Source: Rickettsia endosymbiont of Cardiosporidium cionae (lineage in GTDB: Bacteria > Pseudomonadota > Alphaproteobacteria > Rickettsiales > Rickettsiaceae). From it: a DNA stretch of 64,000 nt. Position numbers and translations under genes: made by a program. Every line of letters begins with the position of its first letter. The first letter of the stretch is position 1. The stretch spans positions 1-64,000 of the forward strand of contig NZ_JADAQY010000005.1 in the NCBI RefSeq assembly GCF_015476335.1, written 5' to 3'. This document shows positions 9,384 to 18,871 of the stretch, piece after piece. Under the pieces are notes generated by a model. The model was not told the DNA's origin. It made no database searches and saw nothing but the letters and a program-made list of their open reading frames with translations.

Positions 9384-10805
9384 TTATAAGATATTAAAAT
9401 TACTTAGTATTTCAGTGAGATCAGATACGGTAGATTCTACTTCTACAACAACTATTGCATTATTAATGATTGACCTCACTGCCTTGTCTTCTACAAGATT
9501 ATGTTTTAAAGACTGCATAGCAGCTCCATTATGTTTATAATGCTCTAATACCTGCTTTTCCATTCCAGGGAATTTCTTGACCTCTTCTAGTAAAGCATTA
9601 GAAATATCAGATTTTTCTAACAACATATTGTTCACTTTCAGATATTCTGAAAGCATTAAAGCTATTCTGACCCTACGATAAGCTAATTTCATATACTCTT
9701 TATTTGGTTCTTCTTCAGACAGATTTTCTAATTTTTCAATTGAATTTTGAGCAATGTTTTGTGCAACAAATATACTATTAACATCTTTAGCTTGCTTGGT
9801 AGTATAAAATATTGATTCCAATCTTTTCTTATTATTTTCTATATCAGTTTGTCTTTGTTTGGTAATTTTTAGTAACTCATTCTGTAAAATTGAGTTTGGA
9901 ACTAAAAACTTTAATTCTTCATCTAACTTATTAAAAAGATCGACTTTCATTACTAAATAGGATACATCTTGAGCTACTGTCTCCATATTTTTCACAAGTA
10001 ATTTTCTAAAATTTTCTAAATTATCATATCCCAATTTTTGTACAAACTCATTATCTAGATTAGGTATATTAGCTTTATATAATTTTAATACTTCAACTTC
10101 ATGACGTACAAATTTCCCAGCTAATTCTGCTACGGGATGGTCCTCAGCAATTTGTAGTTTTAGATCAATTTTATTACCTGCCTTAAGATTCAATAAAGCA
10201 TTGTCAAACTCTTCAGGAAAACTGTTATCTCCAATAACAATCTCTTGTTCTTTTAATACGGCAGATTCAATTAAAACACCATTATCAGACAAATAAGGAA
10301 AATCATTGACGATAATTTTATCAAATTTGCTTGAAGTATCTTCTGACAGTGTATATGTAGCATAGTAACGACTGATTAAATTCATCTGCTCCTGAATATC
10401 CTCATCATTGAATTTTACTAGATGTTTTTTTAATGTAATTTGCTTAAAATCAGGCATCAAAACCTCTGGTAATAATTCAAACTGAATTCTAAATTCCAGA
10501 TCTTGGCCTTCATTATTAACTAAATCCAAAATCTCAGGAGATTTAGTAATTTGAATATTTCTTGCATCAACAATATCTTTAACGGCTTGCTGCACGGTAT
10601 TATTAATCACATCTGCCCTTAGAGATGTAAGGTATCTCCTTTTTAATATTTCAATGGGCACTTTACCAGCTCTAAAGCCATCTATTTTAGATTTTTTTGC
10701 TAATTTACTCAATTCGATATCCAATTTTTTCTGTATTTCTGAACTGGGTATTACAACTTTTAAGTCTAGCTCTAATTCATGATTCTTTAATTCTAAGACA
10801 TTCAT
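9384..10805 (-). CDS. tig: trigger factor (ribosome-bound chaperone, PPIase)
   Basis: Binds the ribosome exit tunnel at L23 and shields nascent chains. The N-terminal ribosome-binding signature GFRAGKVP is present, followed by a central PPIase-like domain (around IVNDF and FPEEFDNALL) and a long helical C-terminal arm. At 473 residues from ATG 10805 it is longer than the E. coli protein (432). A TTG six codons upstream (10823) is possible but has no ribosome-binding site. tRNA-Leu lies 58 bp upstream on the same strand and may share its promoter. The 3' end of the gene was the break point of the flagellin duplication. Confidence 0.96.
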   Translation of the reverse strand: MNVLELKNHELELDLKVVIPSSEIQKKLDIELSKLAKKSKIDGFRAGKVPIEILKRRYLTSLRADVINNTVQQAVKDIVDARNIQITKSPEILDLVNNEGQDLEFRIQFELLPEVLMPDFKQITLKKHLVKFNDEDIQEQMNLISRYYATYTLSEDTSSKFDKIIVNDFPYLSDNGVLIESAVLKEQEIVIGDNSFPEEFDNALLNLKAGNKIDLKLQIAEDHPVAELAGKFVRHEVEVLKLYKANIPNLDNEFVQKLGYDNLENFRKLLVKNMETVAQDVSYLVMKVDLFNKLDEELKFLVPNSILQNELLKITKQRQTDIENNKKRLESIFYTTKQAKDVNSIFVAQNIAQNSIEKLENLSEEEPNKEYMKLAYRRVRIALMLSEYLKVNNMLLEKSDISNALLEEVKKFPGMEKQVLEHYKHNGAAMQSLKHNLVEDKAVRSIINNAIVVVEVESTVSDLTEILSNFNIL

Positions 10806-10863
10806 ATTTAAGTTACCACTCAAGGAATAAAATGAGGAGAAATCAATTGTACAATTACGAACG

Positions 10864-10945
10864 TGCGGATAGAGGGATTCGAACCCTCACGTCTCACGAC
10901 ACTAGAACCTAAATCTAGCATGTATACCAGTTTCATCACATCCGC
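10864..10945 (-). tRNA. tRNA-Leu (anticodon UAG)
   Basis: An 82-nt cloverleaf with acceptor GCGGATG/TATCCGC, anticodon stem CTAGA/TCTAG around the loop TTTAGGT, a long variable arm as in class II tRNAs, and T-arm GAGGG-TTCGAAT-CCCTC. Unlike the other five tRNAs here, its gene does not encode the 3' CCA. Confidence 0.96.
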
Positions 10946-11004
10946 TTAGGCAAGAGCAATTATATTTTAAACAAAATATTTTGTCCATATAATTAATGCC
11001 CTTC

Positions 11005-11033
11005 ATAATAAAAGAATTCACATTTACTGTCAA
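11005..11033 (-). promoter_or_regulatory. sigma-70-type promoter for tRNA-Leu (and perhaps tig)
   Basis: On the minus strand a perfect TTGACA (11028-11033) is followed after 17 bases by TATTAT (11005-11010). Transcription would start near 10998, about 50 bases before tRNA-Leu. Confidence 0.65.
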
Positions 11034-11213
11034 AAATACTTAAATCATTCAATTTACTGTATGAATTTATTATTAATCAAGCTAGCGTAGGTAAAACTAA
11101 ATAATAATCAATTTAGGTATAAAAATCAATTTTATATTAGTGCATAACTGCGTAGTAGTAGGGTATGATAAATGTTGTATTATACATACACGTGTAGATA
11201 GGTAGTGGTGGTA

Positions 11214-12551
11214 CTATTTTTTGCTTTGAGGTATTACTATTATTTCTCCATCAAAGAATTCTAGATGTAAGATATCATATTTTATTGCCTCTAAGGCTGA
11301 AAAGATACGGGTTCCTTCAGGGGTCTTTAATAATGTAAATCCTCTACTTAGTAGCTTTCGTATATCAAAATTTTCTAATAACACTTCGGTTAATTTAATT
11401 TCATTTAGTGAATCATTTACTACCTTATCTACAGAATGTAGTATAAATTTTATATTTTGGTTAAATACAGCAACTTTATTATTGATTATATTTAATGGTA
11501 TAGATGCTAAAAGATTAATATTTTTTAATACAAAAGATTGATTTTGAATAATATTTCTAACATAAGTGTAAACAATATCATTAATATGATCTATCATCTG
11601 TATATGATTCTCTATAATAGAAACTGGATATTTTGATAATACGATATATGAATCAATGATTTGTTGTTTATAATTCATGTTAAGTTTTACAGCACTATTG
11701 ATAGAACCATATAATTCACGTATATTATCTTTTAAATTTTGAATTAAGGGTACAGCTAACTCTGCAGCTGCTGTAGGGGTAGGGGCTCTAAGATCTGCCA
11801 CTAAATCTAATAAACTATGATCAGTTTCATGACCTATAGCTGATATAATAGGTATTTCAGAATGAAACGCAGCTCTAACTACTGATTCACTACTAAAAGA
11901 TATCAAATCCTCTATTGTACCTCCTCCCCTTGCTATAATAATCAGATCTGGCCTATCTTGAATTTTATTAAAGCCATTAATAGCATTTGTGATATCTGAT
12001 TCTGATGTATCCCCTTGAACTGCAATGTGCCACACTAATAAACATAGAGGACATCTTGCATTGATCCTATGTACTATATCCTTAATCACAGATCCTTTAA
12101 TTGAAGTAATAATACCGATTTTCTTTGGTAAAAATGGTATTTTCTTTTTATGTATCTTATCGAACAATCCTTCTTTTTCTAGCCTTTTTTTTCGTTCTGC
12201 AATCAGCTTTATAAAATCTCCTATCCCTGCTAGTTGTACTGATTTTGCATATAACTGATATTTGGATTGACCCGAGTAAGATGAGATCTTACCGTATACT
12301 ATTACTTCTAGGCCATCACTGAGCTCAAAACGTGTTTGAAGCAAATGACTTTTCCAAAAAATAACTGACAATATAGAAAGATTGTCTTTAAGATGAAAAT
12401 AACAATGCCCAGATGAAGCAAAATGTATTCCAGAAATTTCTCCTTTCACTTGCACTTCAGAAAAATTATTCTCCAAAAGCCACTTGATTTGATTGGAAAC
12501 TTCTGTTACAGACAAAGTCTTAACAGCATTATCTTCTGGTATATTTAACAT
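11214..12551 (-). CDS. xseA: exodeoxyribonuclease VII large subunit
   Basis: Catalytic subunit of the ATP-independent single-strand nuclease ExoVII. The N-terminal OB fold has GEISGIHFASSGHCYFHLKD; the catalytic core carries IIARGGGTIEDLISFS and ISAIGHETDHSLLDLVADLRAPTP; a long helical region and a C-terminal segment with RGFTLL follow. The 445 residues are normal. It diverges from lptD across 81 bp. The small subunit xseB is encoded separately at 22260, as is common. Confidence 0.97.
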   Translation of the reverse strand: MLNIPEDNAVKTLSVTEVSNQIKWLLENNFSEVQVKGEISGIHFASSGHCYFHLKDNLSILSVIFWKSHLLQTRFELSDGLEVIVYGKISSYSGQSKYQLYAKSVQLAGIGDFIKLIAERKKRLEKEGLFDKIHKKKIPFLPKKIGIITSIKGSVIKDIVHRINARCPLCLLVWHIAVQGDTSESDITNAINGFNKIQDRPDLIIIARGGGTIEDLISFSSESVVRAAFHSEIPIISAIGHETDHSLLDLVADLRAPTPTAAAELAVPLIQNLKDNIRELYGSINSAVKLNMNYKQQIIDSYIVLSKYPVSIIENHIQMIDHINDIVYTYVRNIIQNQSFVLKNINLLASIPLNIINNKVAVFNQNIKFILHSVDKVVNDSLNEIKLTEVLLENFDIRKLLSRGFTLLKTPEGTRIFSALEAIKYDILHLEFFDGEIIVIPQSKK

Positions 12552-12632
12552 TATTTTTTTATTGATTGTTTGTAGGAATAATACAATAGTTATAGAATAT
12601 TCTACCTAATATGTATAATAACCCATGTAGAC

Positions 12633-14846
12633 ATGAATTTTTTTGTTCAATGCTATCGCCATAACACGGATATTTTATACTATACACTAAAGATTACAAT
12701 ATATTTGTATCTACTATTTACGGTAATAAATTTTGAAATAACTGCTGTAGCAACGTCTGATAATAATATAATAAAATTGCAAGATAAGAAATCATCTCTA
12801 AAAGCCGATGTTATTGAAATGAATAATAAACTCAACTCAATAGAGGCATCAGGTAATGTTACTATTAGATATAATGGATTCAATATCCATTGTGATAAAA
12901 TTTCTTATGATATTACCAATGATATCTTAACTGCTAAAGGCAATATATCAATAAGCGACGCTTCAGAGAAAAAAATTCTCGGTTCACATGCAATATTTAA
13001 AAATAAACTAAAGAATGTAATAATCAAAGAATTTCAATTATATTTTGGAAACAACATATCATTGGATTCCAATACAGCTGTCATATCAGATACTGATAAA
13101 ATACAGTTAACTGATAGTGTATTTACTGCATGTCATACTGATGGCAAATGCTCCCCCATATGGTCAATAGAAGCATCAAAAACCAATATAGATCTTCTAA
13201 CTCATCAAATAACACATAAAAATATGTTTTTTAAATTATATAATATACCTATTTTATATATACCGTACCTAGTACATTATACACCTAATTCTCCTGCTAA
13301 ATCCGGATTGTTAATACCTTATATTAAAAATGGATCATTTATATTACCTATATATTGGAGAGCAAAGAATAATTTAGACTTTACTCTAAACTTAGGTATA
13401 GCAAGAAAATCTCGTTCAATATCACTTGAGACTAGAAATCAATTAAAATTAGGAATCTACACAATATTATTAGATTACAGCCACATTAAGCATAAAAAAT
13501 CAGAATCTTATCAAGATATTCAATATTATAAGGCTTTTGGGTACAAAAAAGATAACTATTATTTTAAGTTATCAGGAATTTTTCATAATCAGAATCATAT
13601 ATTCGGGTTAGATATTAATGCAACCTCAAGTAGACATTACCTTGAAAAATATCATAACATTAAAGATAAATACCTAGCATCCAAAATATATAGTGAAAGA
13701 ATTTATAATCTAAATGATTTCTACAGTTTAAATTGTTATATATTTGATAACTTAAGAATAGATTATATGGAACAAAAAAAATCTCAAATTCTACCAGAGT
13801 TAATGTTATCAAAGATAATATATCTAAATAAAGAACATGATCTATATTTAAAATTAAATTACGCTAGTAGGTTTAACATAGATAAAATAAAAAATTTATT
13901 CCAATCCAACGCTGAATTAACACTAAATAAGCAATTCATAGCACAGCATGGTAGCATAATTGACTTATCCCTGAAATATAAAAATATAATGCAATATATT
14001 CATAATAAACAACAAAACACCCACAACAATAAAACTAATTTTAGTAATATACCTGAAGCAAACTTATCATGGAAATTACCACTGATAAAAATGATGAATT
14101 CATGTAATAAAAAAGATTCTCATGTTAAAATTGAACCCATGATATCTTTAATTATTAGTAATAAACTGTCTAAAAATCTTGATAATTTATCTGCTATAAA
14201 TGAACAGATTTATGAACTAAATATAAACAACATCTTTAAAAGATACAGCAATTGTAGCATGTTAAATCAATTAAAATATGATACCCATTGCAATTTTGGA
14301 ATAAATTTTGATACAAAATATAATAACATCCTCACTTCAGTGTTTCTAGGAGGGTCAAGTTATAAAAATAACAGATACATCACAAATTTTAATATTGTTA
14401 TTAATAATATTAAATTATTAGATAATATTCAATTATACTATAATGCATTAATGGATAAAAAATTCATACCAATTAATAATGAAATAGGACTCATTATAAC
14501 TAATAATAGGATATCATTATCTAGTATTTTAAGTAAAATTAACTTAGAAAAATACTCTATCCTACATCATGATATTAGTAAAAATCATAACAAAACATTG
14601 AAACAAGCATCGTGTAATATCAAATATCAATTATTCAAGAATTTAAAAATAGGGTTTAGAGCAAGAGCAGAGATTAATAATTTAAAGTTTAATATTTTTC
14701 AAAACACTATATTAGTGACATATCTAAACGATTGTGTTACCATGGATGTTGAGTTTTCTAGGAATTCAACCAGAATATTTAGAGATAATATAAAAAAAAT
14801 TAGAGGCTTCTCTATTTCTCTTGGACTCAAGGCAATTAATATGTAA
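12633..14846 (+). CDS. lptD: LPS-assembly protein LptD (OstA/Imp)
   Basis: Outer-membrane beta barrel that inserts LPS in the outer leaflet with LptE. A hydrophobic signal-like segment lies around residues 18-38. An OstA-type periplasmic jellyroll follows (LKADVIEMNN, GNVTIRYNG, ILTAKGNISI), then the conserved cysteine pair of CHTDGKCSPIW and the domain-boundary sequence YIPYLVHYTPNSPAKSGLLIPYI, then a long strand-rich Asn/Lys/Ile-rich barrel. The 737 residues are typical. It is followed by the surA-like gene, the usual alphaproteobacterial order. Confidence 0.95.
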   Translation: MNFFVQCYRHNTDILYYTLKITIYLYLLFTVINFEITAVATSDNNIIKLQDKKSSLKADVIEMNNKLNSIEASGNVTIRYNGFNIHCDKISYDITNDILTAKGNISISDASEKKILGSHAIFKNKLKNVIIKEFQLYFGNNISLDSNTAVISDTDKIQLTDSVFTACHTDGKCSPIWSIEASKTNIDLLTHQITHKNMFFKLYNIPILYIPYLVHYTPNSPAKSGLLIPYIKNGSFILPIYWRAKNNLDFTLNLGIARKSRSISLETRNQLKLGIYTILLDYSHIKHKKSESYQDIQYYKAFGYKKDNYYFKLSGIFHNQNHIFGLDINATSSRHYLEKYHNIKDKYLASKIYSERIYNLNDFYSLNCYIFDNLRIDYMEQKKSQILPELMLSKIIYLNKEHDLYLKLNYASRFNIDKIKNLFQSNAELTLNKQFIAQHGSIIDLSLKYKNIMQYIHNKQQNTHNNKTNFSNIPEANLSWKLPLIKMMNSCNKKDSHVKIEPMISLIISNKLSKNLDNLSAINEQIYELNINNIFKRYSNCSMLNQLKYDTHCNFGINFDTKYNNILTSVFLGGSSYKNNRYITNFNIVINNIKLLDNIQLYYNALMDKKFIPINNEIGLIITNNRISLSSILSKINLEKYSILHHDISKNHNKTLKQASCNIKYQLFKNLKIGFRARAEINNLKFNIFQNTILVTYLNDCVTMDVEFSRNSTRIFRDNIKKIRGFSISLGLKAINM

Positions 14847-14884
14847 GATCACTTAGTAGTTTAATTAAATTAATATACAAATAA

Positions 14885-15796
14885 ATGAGAATTGCGTTTT
14901 TCTACCTCGTTGTTGAATTATTACTTTCCTTGATGATGTTTGGCATTACTACATACGCAAAGCCAGAAGATTCTGAAATAGTCGCTGTAGTAGATGAGTA
15001 TCCAGTCACTATGCATGAAATTAATACGACACAAAACTTCTTTTTGGTTATCAGTGGTATAGATACTCTAAGCAAAAAAGATGTATTAGAAAGTATTATA
15101 GATAATTTGATTATTATAAAATATGCAGAACAACAAGCAGGTATCACAATAAATAATGCAGATATTGAACACGCAATTAGTATAATGGAGCAACAGAATA
15201 AACTAAAACCTGGTACGATACAAAATATTATGAAAGACAGAAATATCGAAGAAAAGTTATTCCATAAAATAATTAAGGCAGATTTGATATTAAGTAAAAT
15301 TATTTCTAGTCCTAACCTTTTTAGTACCAGTAGCTCTATAAATTTTTCACAAAAAGATATACACAAGATTCAGTCTGATAGCTCAAATTTTGATGTGAAA
15401 TTTTGGAGTTTTATATCAAAAGATAATAGCAAAGATTCTATAAAAAAATTAACCTCACTACAAAAGACTATACAATCATGTGATAAAATAAATGAAAATT
15501 TATATAAACAAATAATTGATACAAATTATCATAACTGTAATTCCGATGTCCTAGATAAAATTACTAAAGTGATAATAAAAGATATTGAAATTGGTACAGC
15601 AAGTAGTATATTCAAAAATCAACATGGAAATTTTCAGCTGATATTTTTATGTGATAAAAAATTTTTTCCTGATCAGTCATCTGATTCTCAAGTTATATTG
15701 TCAAACATGTTAGAAAGACAACGTTCATCACAGTTTCAAAATTTTTTAACAAGGCTACGTGATAGTACTTATATAAAGATTTTAGTTGATTTATAA
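14885..15796 (+). CDS. SurA-like periplasmic chaperone without a recognisable parvulin domain
   Basis: A signal peptide (hydrophobic to about residue 24, ending near TTYAKPED) is followed by a SurA N-terminal helical region (IVAVVDEYPVTMHEI, then KDVLESIIDNLIIIKYAEQQ). SurA proteins normally follow with one or two parvulin PPIase domains; at 303 residues the remaining sequence is degenerate and I see no clear parvulin signature. The position right after lptD supports a role in folding outer-membrane proteins. It may act only as a chaperone. Confidence 0.8.
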   Translation: MRIAFFYLVVELLLSLMMFGITTYAKPEDSEIVAVVDEYPVTMHEINTTQNFFLVISGIDTLSKKDVLESIIDNLIIIKYAEQQAGITINNADIEHAISIMEQQNKLKPGTIQNIMKDRNIEEKLFHKIIKADLILSKIISSPNLFSTSSSINFSQKDIHKIQSDSSNFDVKFWSFISKDNSKDSIKKLTSLQKTIQSCDKINENLYKQIIDTNYHNCNSDVLDKITKVIIKDIEIGTASSIFKNQHGNFQLIFLCDKKFFPDQSSDSQVILSNMLERQRSSQFQNFLTRLRDSTYIKILVDL

Positions 15797-15852
15797 ATCC
15801 CTCCACACTAACATGTTGAATCAAAAACATTAATTGATCGATTGTATAGCGA

Positions 15853-15960
15853 ATGCGCAATAAAAAAAATATACTAATATTAGTGCTGTTAATAATGTTA
15901 ATAATGCTAATATATCTAACTACGATAGTAAAATTGTCAGCACTCTACTCTTTGTTTTGA
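15853..15960 (+). CDS. 35-residue single-membrane-span protein, CoxF-like
   Basis: A short ORF from ATG 15853 to TGA 15960 encodes a basic N-terminus (MRNKKN), a hydrophobic span of Leu/Ile/Met, and the ending YLTTIVKLSALYSLF. A charged start, one span and a Y-x-x-T-I-V-K motif resemble CoxF, a short protein found beside ctaB and ctaG in alphaproteobacteria and linked to cytochrome oxidase assembly. Here it is not next to those genes and the match is by pattern only. It lies 56 bp after the surA-like gene, upstream of a strong terminator. Confidence 0.5.
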   Translation: MRNKKNILILVLLIMLIMLIYLTTIVKLSALYSLF

Positions 15961-16084
15961 GAACAGCCCCCCAGCCCCATACATACCACTGGGCAGGAGA
16001 GGTGTACTTACCTATAAGAAAGACTACAAGAATTGTAAGATTAAATTGCTAATTGGTTGAATTGTATATAGGGAGGTTGTTCTG
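15961..16084. other. GC-rich non-coding island between coxF-like gene and terminator
   Basis: Positions 15964-16016 are far richer in G and C than anything around them. CCCAG (15969-15973) and CTGGG (15990-15994) can form a short hairpin with a 16-base loop, and GGTGTACTTACC (16005-16016) another. I could not match it to tmRNA, SRP RNA, RNase P RNA or 6S RNA. It may be a structured RNA or the 3' untranslated region of the surA/coxF-like transcript. Confidence 0.4.
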
Positions 16085-16120
16085 TTTATGAGAATAAATA
16101 TTCTTATTCTCATAAATTTT
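16085..16120 (+). terminator. rho-independent terminator after the lptD-surA-coxF-like genes
   Basis: 16085-16097 and 16104-16116 form a 13-bp perfect stem with a six-base loop, followed at once by TTTT on the plus strand. On the minus strand the same hairpin begins immediately after the kdsA stop codon, so it may serve both convergent units. Confidence 0.75.
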
Positions 16121-16949
16121 ATTCCTTAGATAATCGATCATATTTCTGTAAATTGATAAGTAATTTCTCTAGCATATCCAACTTCAACATACATGCAGCA
16201 TCACTAGGTGCTGTATCTGGATCTTGGTGTACCTCCATAAAAATCCCCGCAATGCCCACTGATATAGCACATCTAGCTAAAACTTCTATGAACTCTCTTT
16301 CTCCACCGCTCTGGGAACCAATACCAGGTAATTGTATAGAATGGGTGGCATCAAAAAATACAGGAACGTTATCAATTTTTTTCATAATATGCAATCCTCT
16401 CATATCAGAGACCAGATTATGGTAACCAAAAGAAGTACCTCTCTCAGTAAAAATGATATTATTTGTTCCAAAATGCACTAACTTATCATAAACATTCCTC
16501 ATTTCCCAAGCAGACAAAAATTGGCCTTTTTTAACATTTACAATTTTTTGTGTAACTGCAGCAGCATGAAGTAAATCTGTCTGACGTGACAAAAATGCAG
16601 GTATCTGTAATATATCTACTACATCCCCCACTGCTTTGCATTGATATTCATTATGTACATCGGTAGTAATAGAGCATTGAATTTGAGATTTTACCTTAGA
16701 CAATATCTCTAATCCTGCATCTAAACCCACCCCTCTACTAGTTTTAAAAGAAGTACGATTTGCTTTATCGAAGGAAGATTTATATATAAAGGCAATACCC
16801 AATCTATCGGTGATAGCCTTTATTTGATCAGCCATAAACAAGGCATGATTTAAATTTTCAATTTGACACGGACCAGCTATTAAAGTAAAGGGTAATTTAT
16901 TGGATATATTAAAACCATCTTTAAGTGTGATTTTGCCTTGCATGTCCAT
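16119..16949 (-). CDS. kdsA: 3-deoxy-8-phosphooctulonate synthase (KdsA)
   Basis: Condenses arabinose 5-phosphate with phosphoenolpyruvate to Kdo-8-phosphate, the precursor of the LPS inner core. A TIM-barrel enzyme of 276 residues with [32 protein letters not shown] and [11 protein letters not shown]. Cys28 in AGPC sits where the metal-dependent class has its metal ligand (the E. coli class has Asn), so this is probably a metallo-KdsA. It follows secG by 45 bp. With lptD it indicates LPS production. Confidence 0.97.
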   Translation of the reverse strand: MDMQGKITLKDGFNISNKLPFTLIAGPCQIENLNHALFMADQIKAITDRLGIAFIYKSSFDKANRTSFKTSRGVGLDAGLEILSKVKSQIQCSITTDVHNEYQCKAVGDVVDILQIPAFLSRQTDLLHAAAVTQKIVNVKKGQFLSAWEMRNVYDKLVHFGTNNIIFTERGTSFGYHNLVSDMRGLHIMKKIDNVPVFFDATHSIQLPGIGSQSGGEREFIEVLARCAISVGIAGIFMEVHQDPDTAPSDAACMLKLDMLEKLLINLQKYDRLSKE

Positions 16950-16994
16950 GATATTGTATATTCTAGTAATCTTTTGATAAAAAATAAATAATTG

Positions 16995-17315
16995 TTATTT
17001 AGCAATAGGAACATTATCCTGTAGCTTATTCTCTATGGCATCATTTTTTTGTTCTAATTTTTTTGTTAAAGGATCATTTTGCTCCTTATTAATTGCTAAA
17101 TTAGCTAATATCAAAGCATTGACAAAAAAAATAATTCCTAAAAAACTGGTGGTTTTAACCAAGAGAGTGGATTTAGCTCTAGCACTTAATAATCCCATAT
17201 TATTAGATTCGCTATTAATTCCTGTAATACTATCAGTTGAAGTATTCTGTAATAATATTACTAATACCAACAGTATGGATACTATTAAATGAACAAAAAG
17301 TAAAGAATTCATCAT
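16995..17315 (-). CDS. secG: preprotein translocase subunit SecG
   Basis: Small subunit of the SecYEG channel that assists SecA-driven export. At 106 residues it has the two SecG membrane spans: an N-terminal one containing LVLVILLQNTS and a second around LGIIFFVNALILANLA. The charged C-terminal tail is rich in Lys/Glu/Asn. secG-kdsA is probably one transcript. Confidence 0.93.
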   Translation of the reverse strand: MMNSLLFVHLIVSILLVLVILLQNTSTDSITGINSESNNMGLLSARAKSTLLVKTTSFLGIIFFVNALILANLAINKEQNDPLTKKLEQKNDAIENKLQDNVPIAK

Positions 17316-17549
17316 GATGATCTCATATATTTAGATGATTTTCTAAAAAATAACTTAGGTATAAAAATTAATCTTTGTCTAGCATAAACATAATGGCTTC
17401 GTTATAAAATATGCAAAAACTAATAAAGTCTCATTTTTAATATAAAAACACACAACATCAATATCATATATTATATTCAACAGAAAATAAACCTAGTGAA
17501 ATATATATCTAATAAGTTTAAAGAATCAGATAAAAATATCTATAGCACA

Positions 17550-18752
17550 TTAATAAGCTATAATCTTTATTATTTTATACAACTCTAATAACATAACAGA
17601 TATAACGCAAGCTGTCATAAAATATATTAGTAACTTTAAATATTTAGTTGATTCTAATTCAAGTGCTGTTTGTTTTTTATATTTAACGTTATAAAACAGC
17701 AATAATGGTAACAATCCACTAAGATAGGATACACCTATACCTCCTGCAAGCTCTAGAGCCTTATTAAAGATATATGGATTAATCGCTGAAATAATACATG
17801 CCGGAACTAACACGATAATAATCCTGAAAACTTTCATTGAATGGAGATTCCAAGTGATAACTAAAATATCATCAATTAATGCCATATTAGCTAAGGATAT
17901 ACCTATAAGTGAAGTACTAAGTGCTAGAAAAGAAAACACCTGAGCAACCACAACATAGCTGCTATTTCCCATAAAATGAAGTATATCAGTAATAGCTAAA
18001 TCATTCAATAATGCTTGATTCAAGGTATCCTTAGATATAACTCCTATCATTATCATTTGCCAAATCACATACATGATAAGCGCAACAAAAGTACCATAGA
18101 ATATGGTATTATATATTAATTTTTTATCATACTGCAAGTACTCACATACTATAGGCAATACCGCATGATATCCAAAAACACTAAACAACACAGGTGCAGA
18201 TAACAACATACCGGAATAGTTCATGAAACTCAATTTTTCCAGTTCTATTTTAGAGAAGGCAGTATAACATAATAAGAAAAAACAAATAATCATTACTATA
18301 CCAAGTATAGTATTAATATACCCAAGATGCTTTGTCTTTAACATCAATAAAATTGAAAAAACCACTCCAAATATTACATATATCACCCAATTTAAAGAAG
18401 TAGTAATACACAAAAAATTAATGAGTACAGGAGAACCAGCACTAAAATAGGCTATTATCAAAACATAATAGAGAAAGATGAAAGCAATACGAGTTATCAG
18501 TGCCCAGTTGCCACCTAATCTATCACTGATGATAGATAAAAGATTTTTATTGGGAAAACGTGTAATAACATCTACAAACAACACACCAGTAACATACATA
18601 AGGCCCCATACCAAAAATGAAATAATAACACCAGGTATAAAACCTAATACACTAATCACTATAGGTAACCCTAGCATACCAGCCCCTACGGCTGTCCCAA
18701 AAATTAAAAATGAAGAATTTATAATCTTGAAAATTAAATTGGATCTTAACAC
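17550..18752 (-). CDS. aromatic amino acid permease (TyrP/Mtr, HAAAP family)
   Basis: A 400-residue inner-membrane protein with about eleven hydrophobic segments. The start, FGTAVGAGMLGLPIV, carries the GTxxGAGMLxLP signature of hydroxy/aromatic amino acid permeases (TyrP, Mtr, TnaB). FGYHAVLPIVCEYL and AINPYIFNKALELAGG are also family-like. Proton-coupled uptake of tyrosine or tryptophan is the likely job, useful to a host-dependent bacterium. The start is GTG 18752 without an obvious ribosome-binding site; no ATG fits. Confidence 0.88.
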   Translation of the reverse strand: MLRSNLIFKIINSSFLIFGTAVGAGMLGLPIVISVLGFIPGVIISFLVWGLMYVTGVLFVDVITRFPNKNLLSIISDRLGGNWALITRIAFIFLYYVLIIAYFSAGSPVLINFLCITTSLNWVIYVIFGVVFSILLMLKTKHLGYINTILGIVMIICFFLLCYTAFSKIELEKLSFMNYSGMLLSAPVLFSVFGYHAVLPIVCEYLQYDKKLIYNTIFYGTFVALIMYVIWQMIMIGVISKDTLNQALLNDLAITDILHFMGNSSYVVVAQVFSFLALSTSLIGISLANMALIDDILVITWNLHSMKVFRIIIVLVPACIISAINPYIFNKALELAGGIGVSYLSGLLPLLLFYNVKYKKQTALELESTKYLKLLIYFMTACVISVMLLELYKIIKIIAY

Positions 18753-18871
18753 AATACAAGACTTAACATATTTTATTGCCTAAACACACCAGATATCACA
18801 AAACTAGATAGAAAATAGTAAAGAGATCAATATATGACTAAAAATAAAAACTGATATTAAAATAAAAAACA

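Larger units (their letters stand above)
6764..9550. repeat. tandem duplication of flagellin gene plus tig 3' end
   Basis: The unit at about 6764-8149 (flagellin downstream sequence, flagellin gene, leader, tig 3' end) is repeated at about 8151-9550. Homology covers the genes, the 350-500-bp leaders and the last codons of tig. One copy of tig is whole, the other a fragment, which fixes the direction: the ancestral order was tig then a single flagellin-like gene, and a break inside tig was joined to the flagellin 3' flank near 8150. Confidence 0.9.

Noticed and set aside
15797-16118. tmRNA, SRP RNA or RNase P RNA in the surA-kdsA spacer
   Set aside because: None of the conserved core sequences (GGAA tetraloop region of SRP RNA, T-arm and CCA of tmRNA, P4 signatures of RNase P RNA) could be found on either strand.
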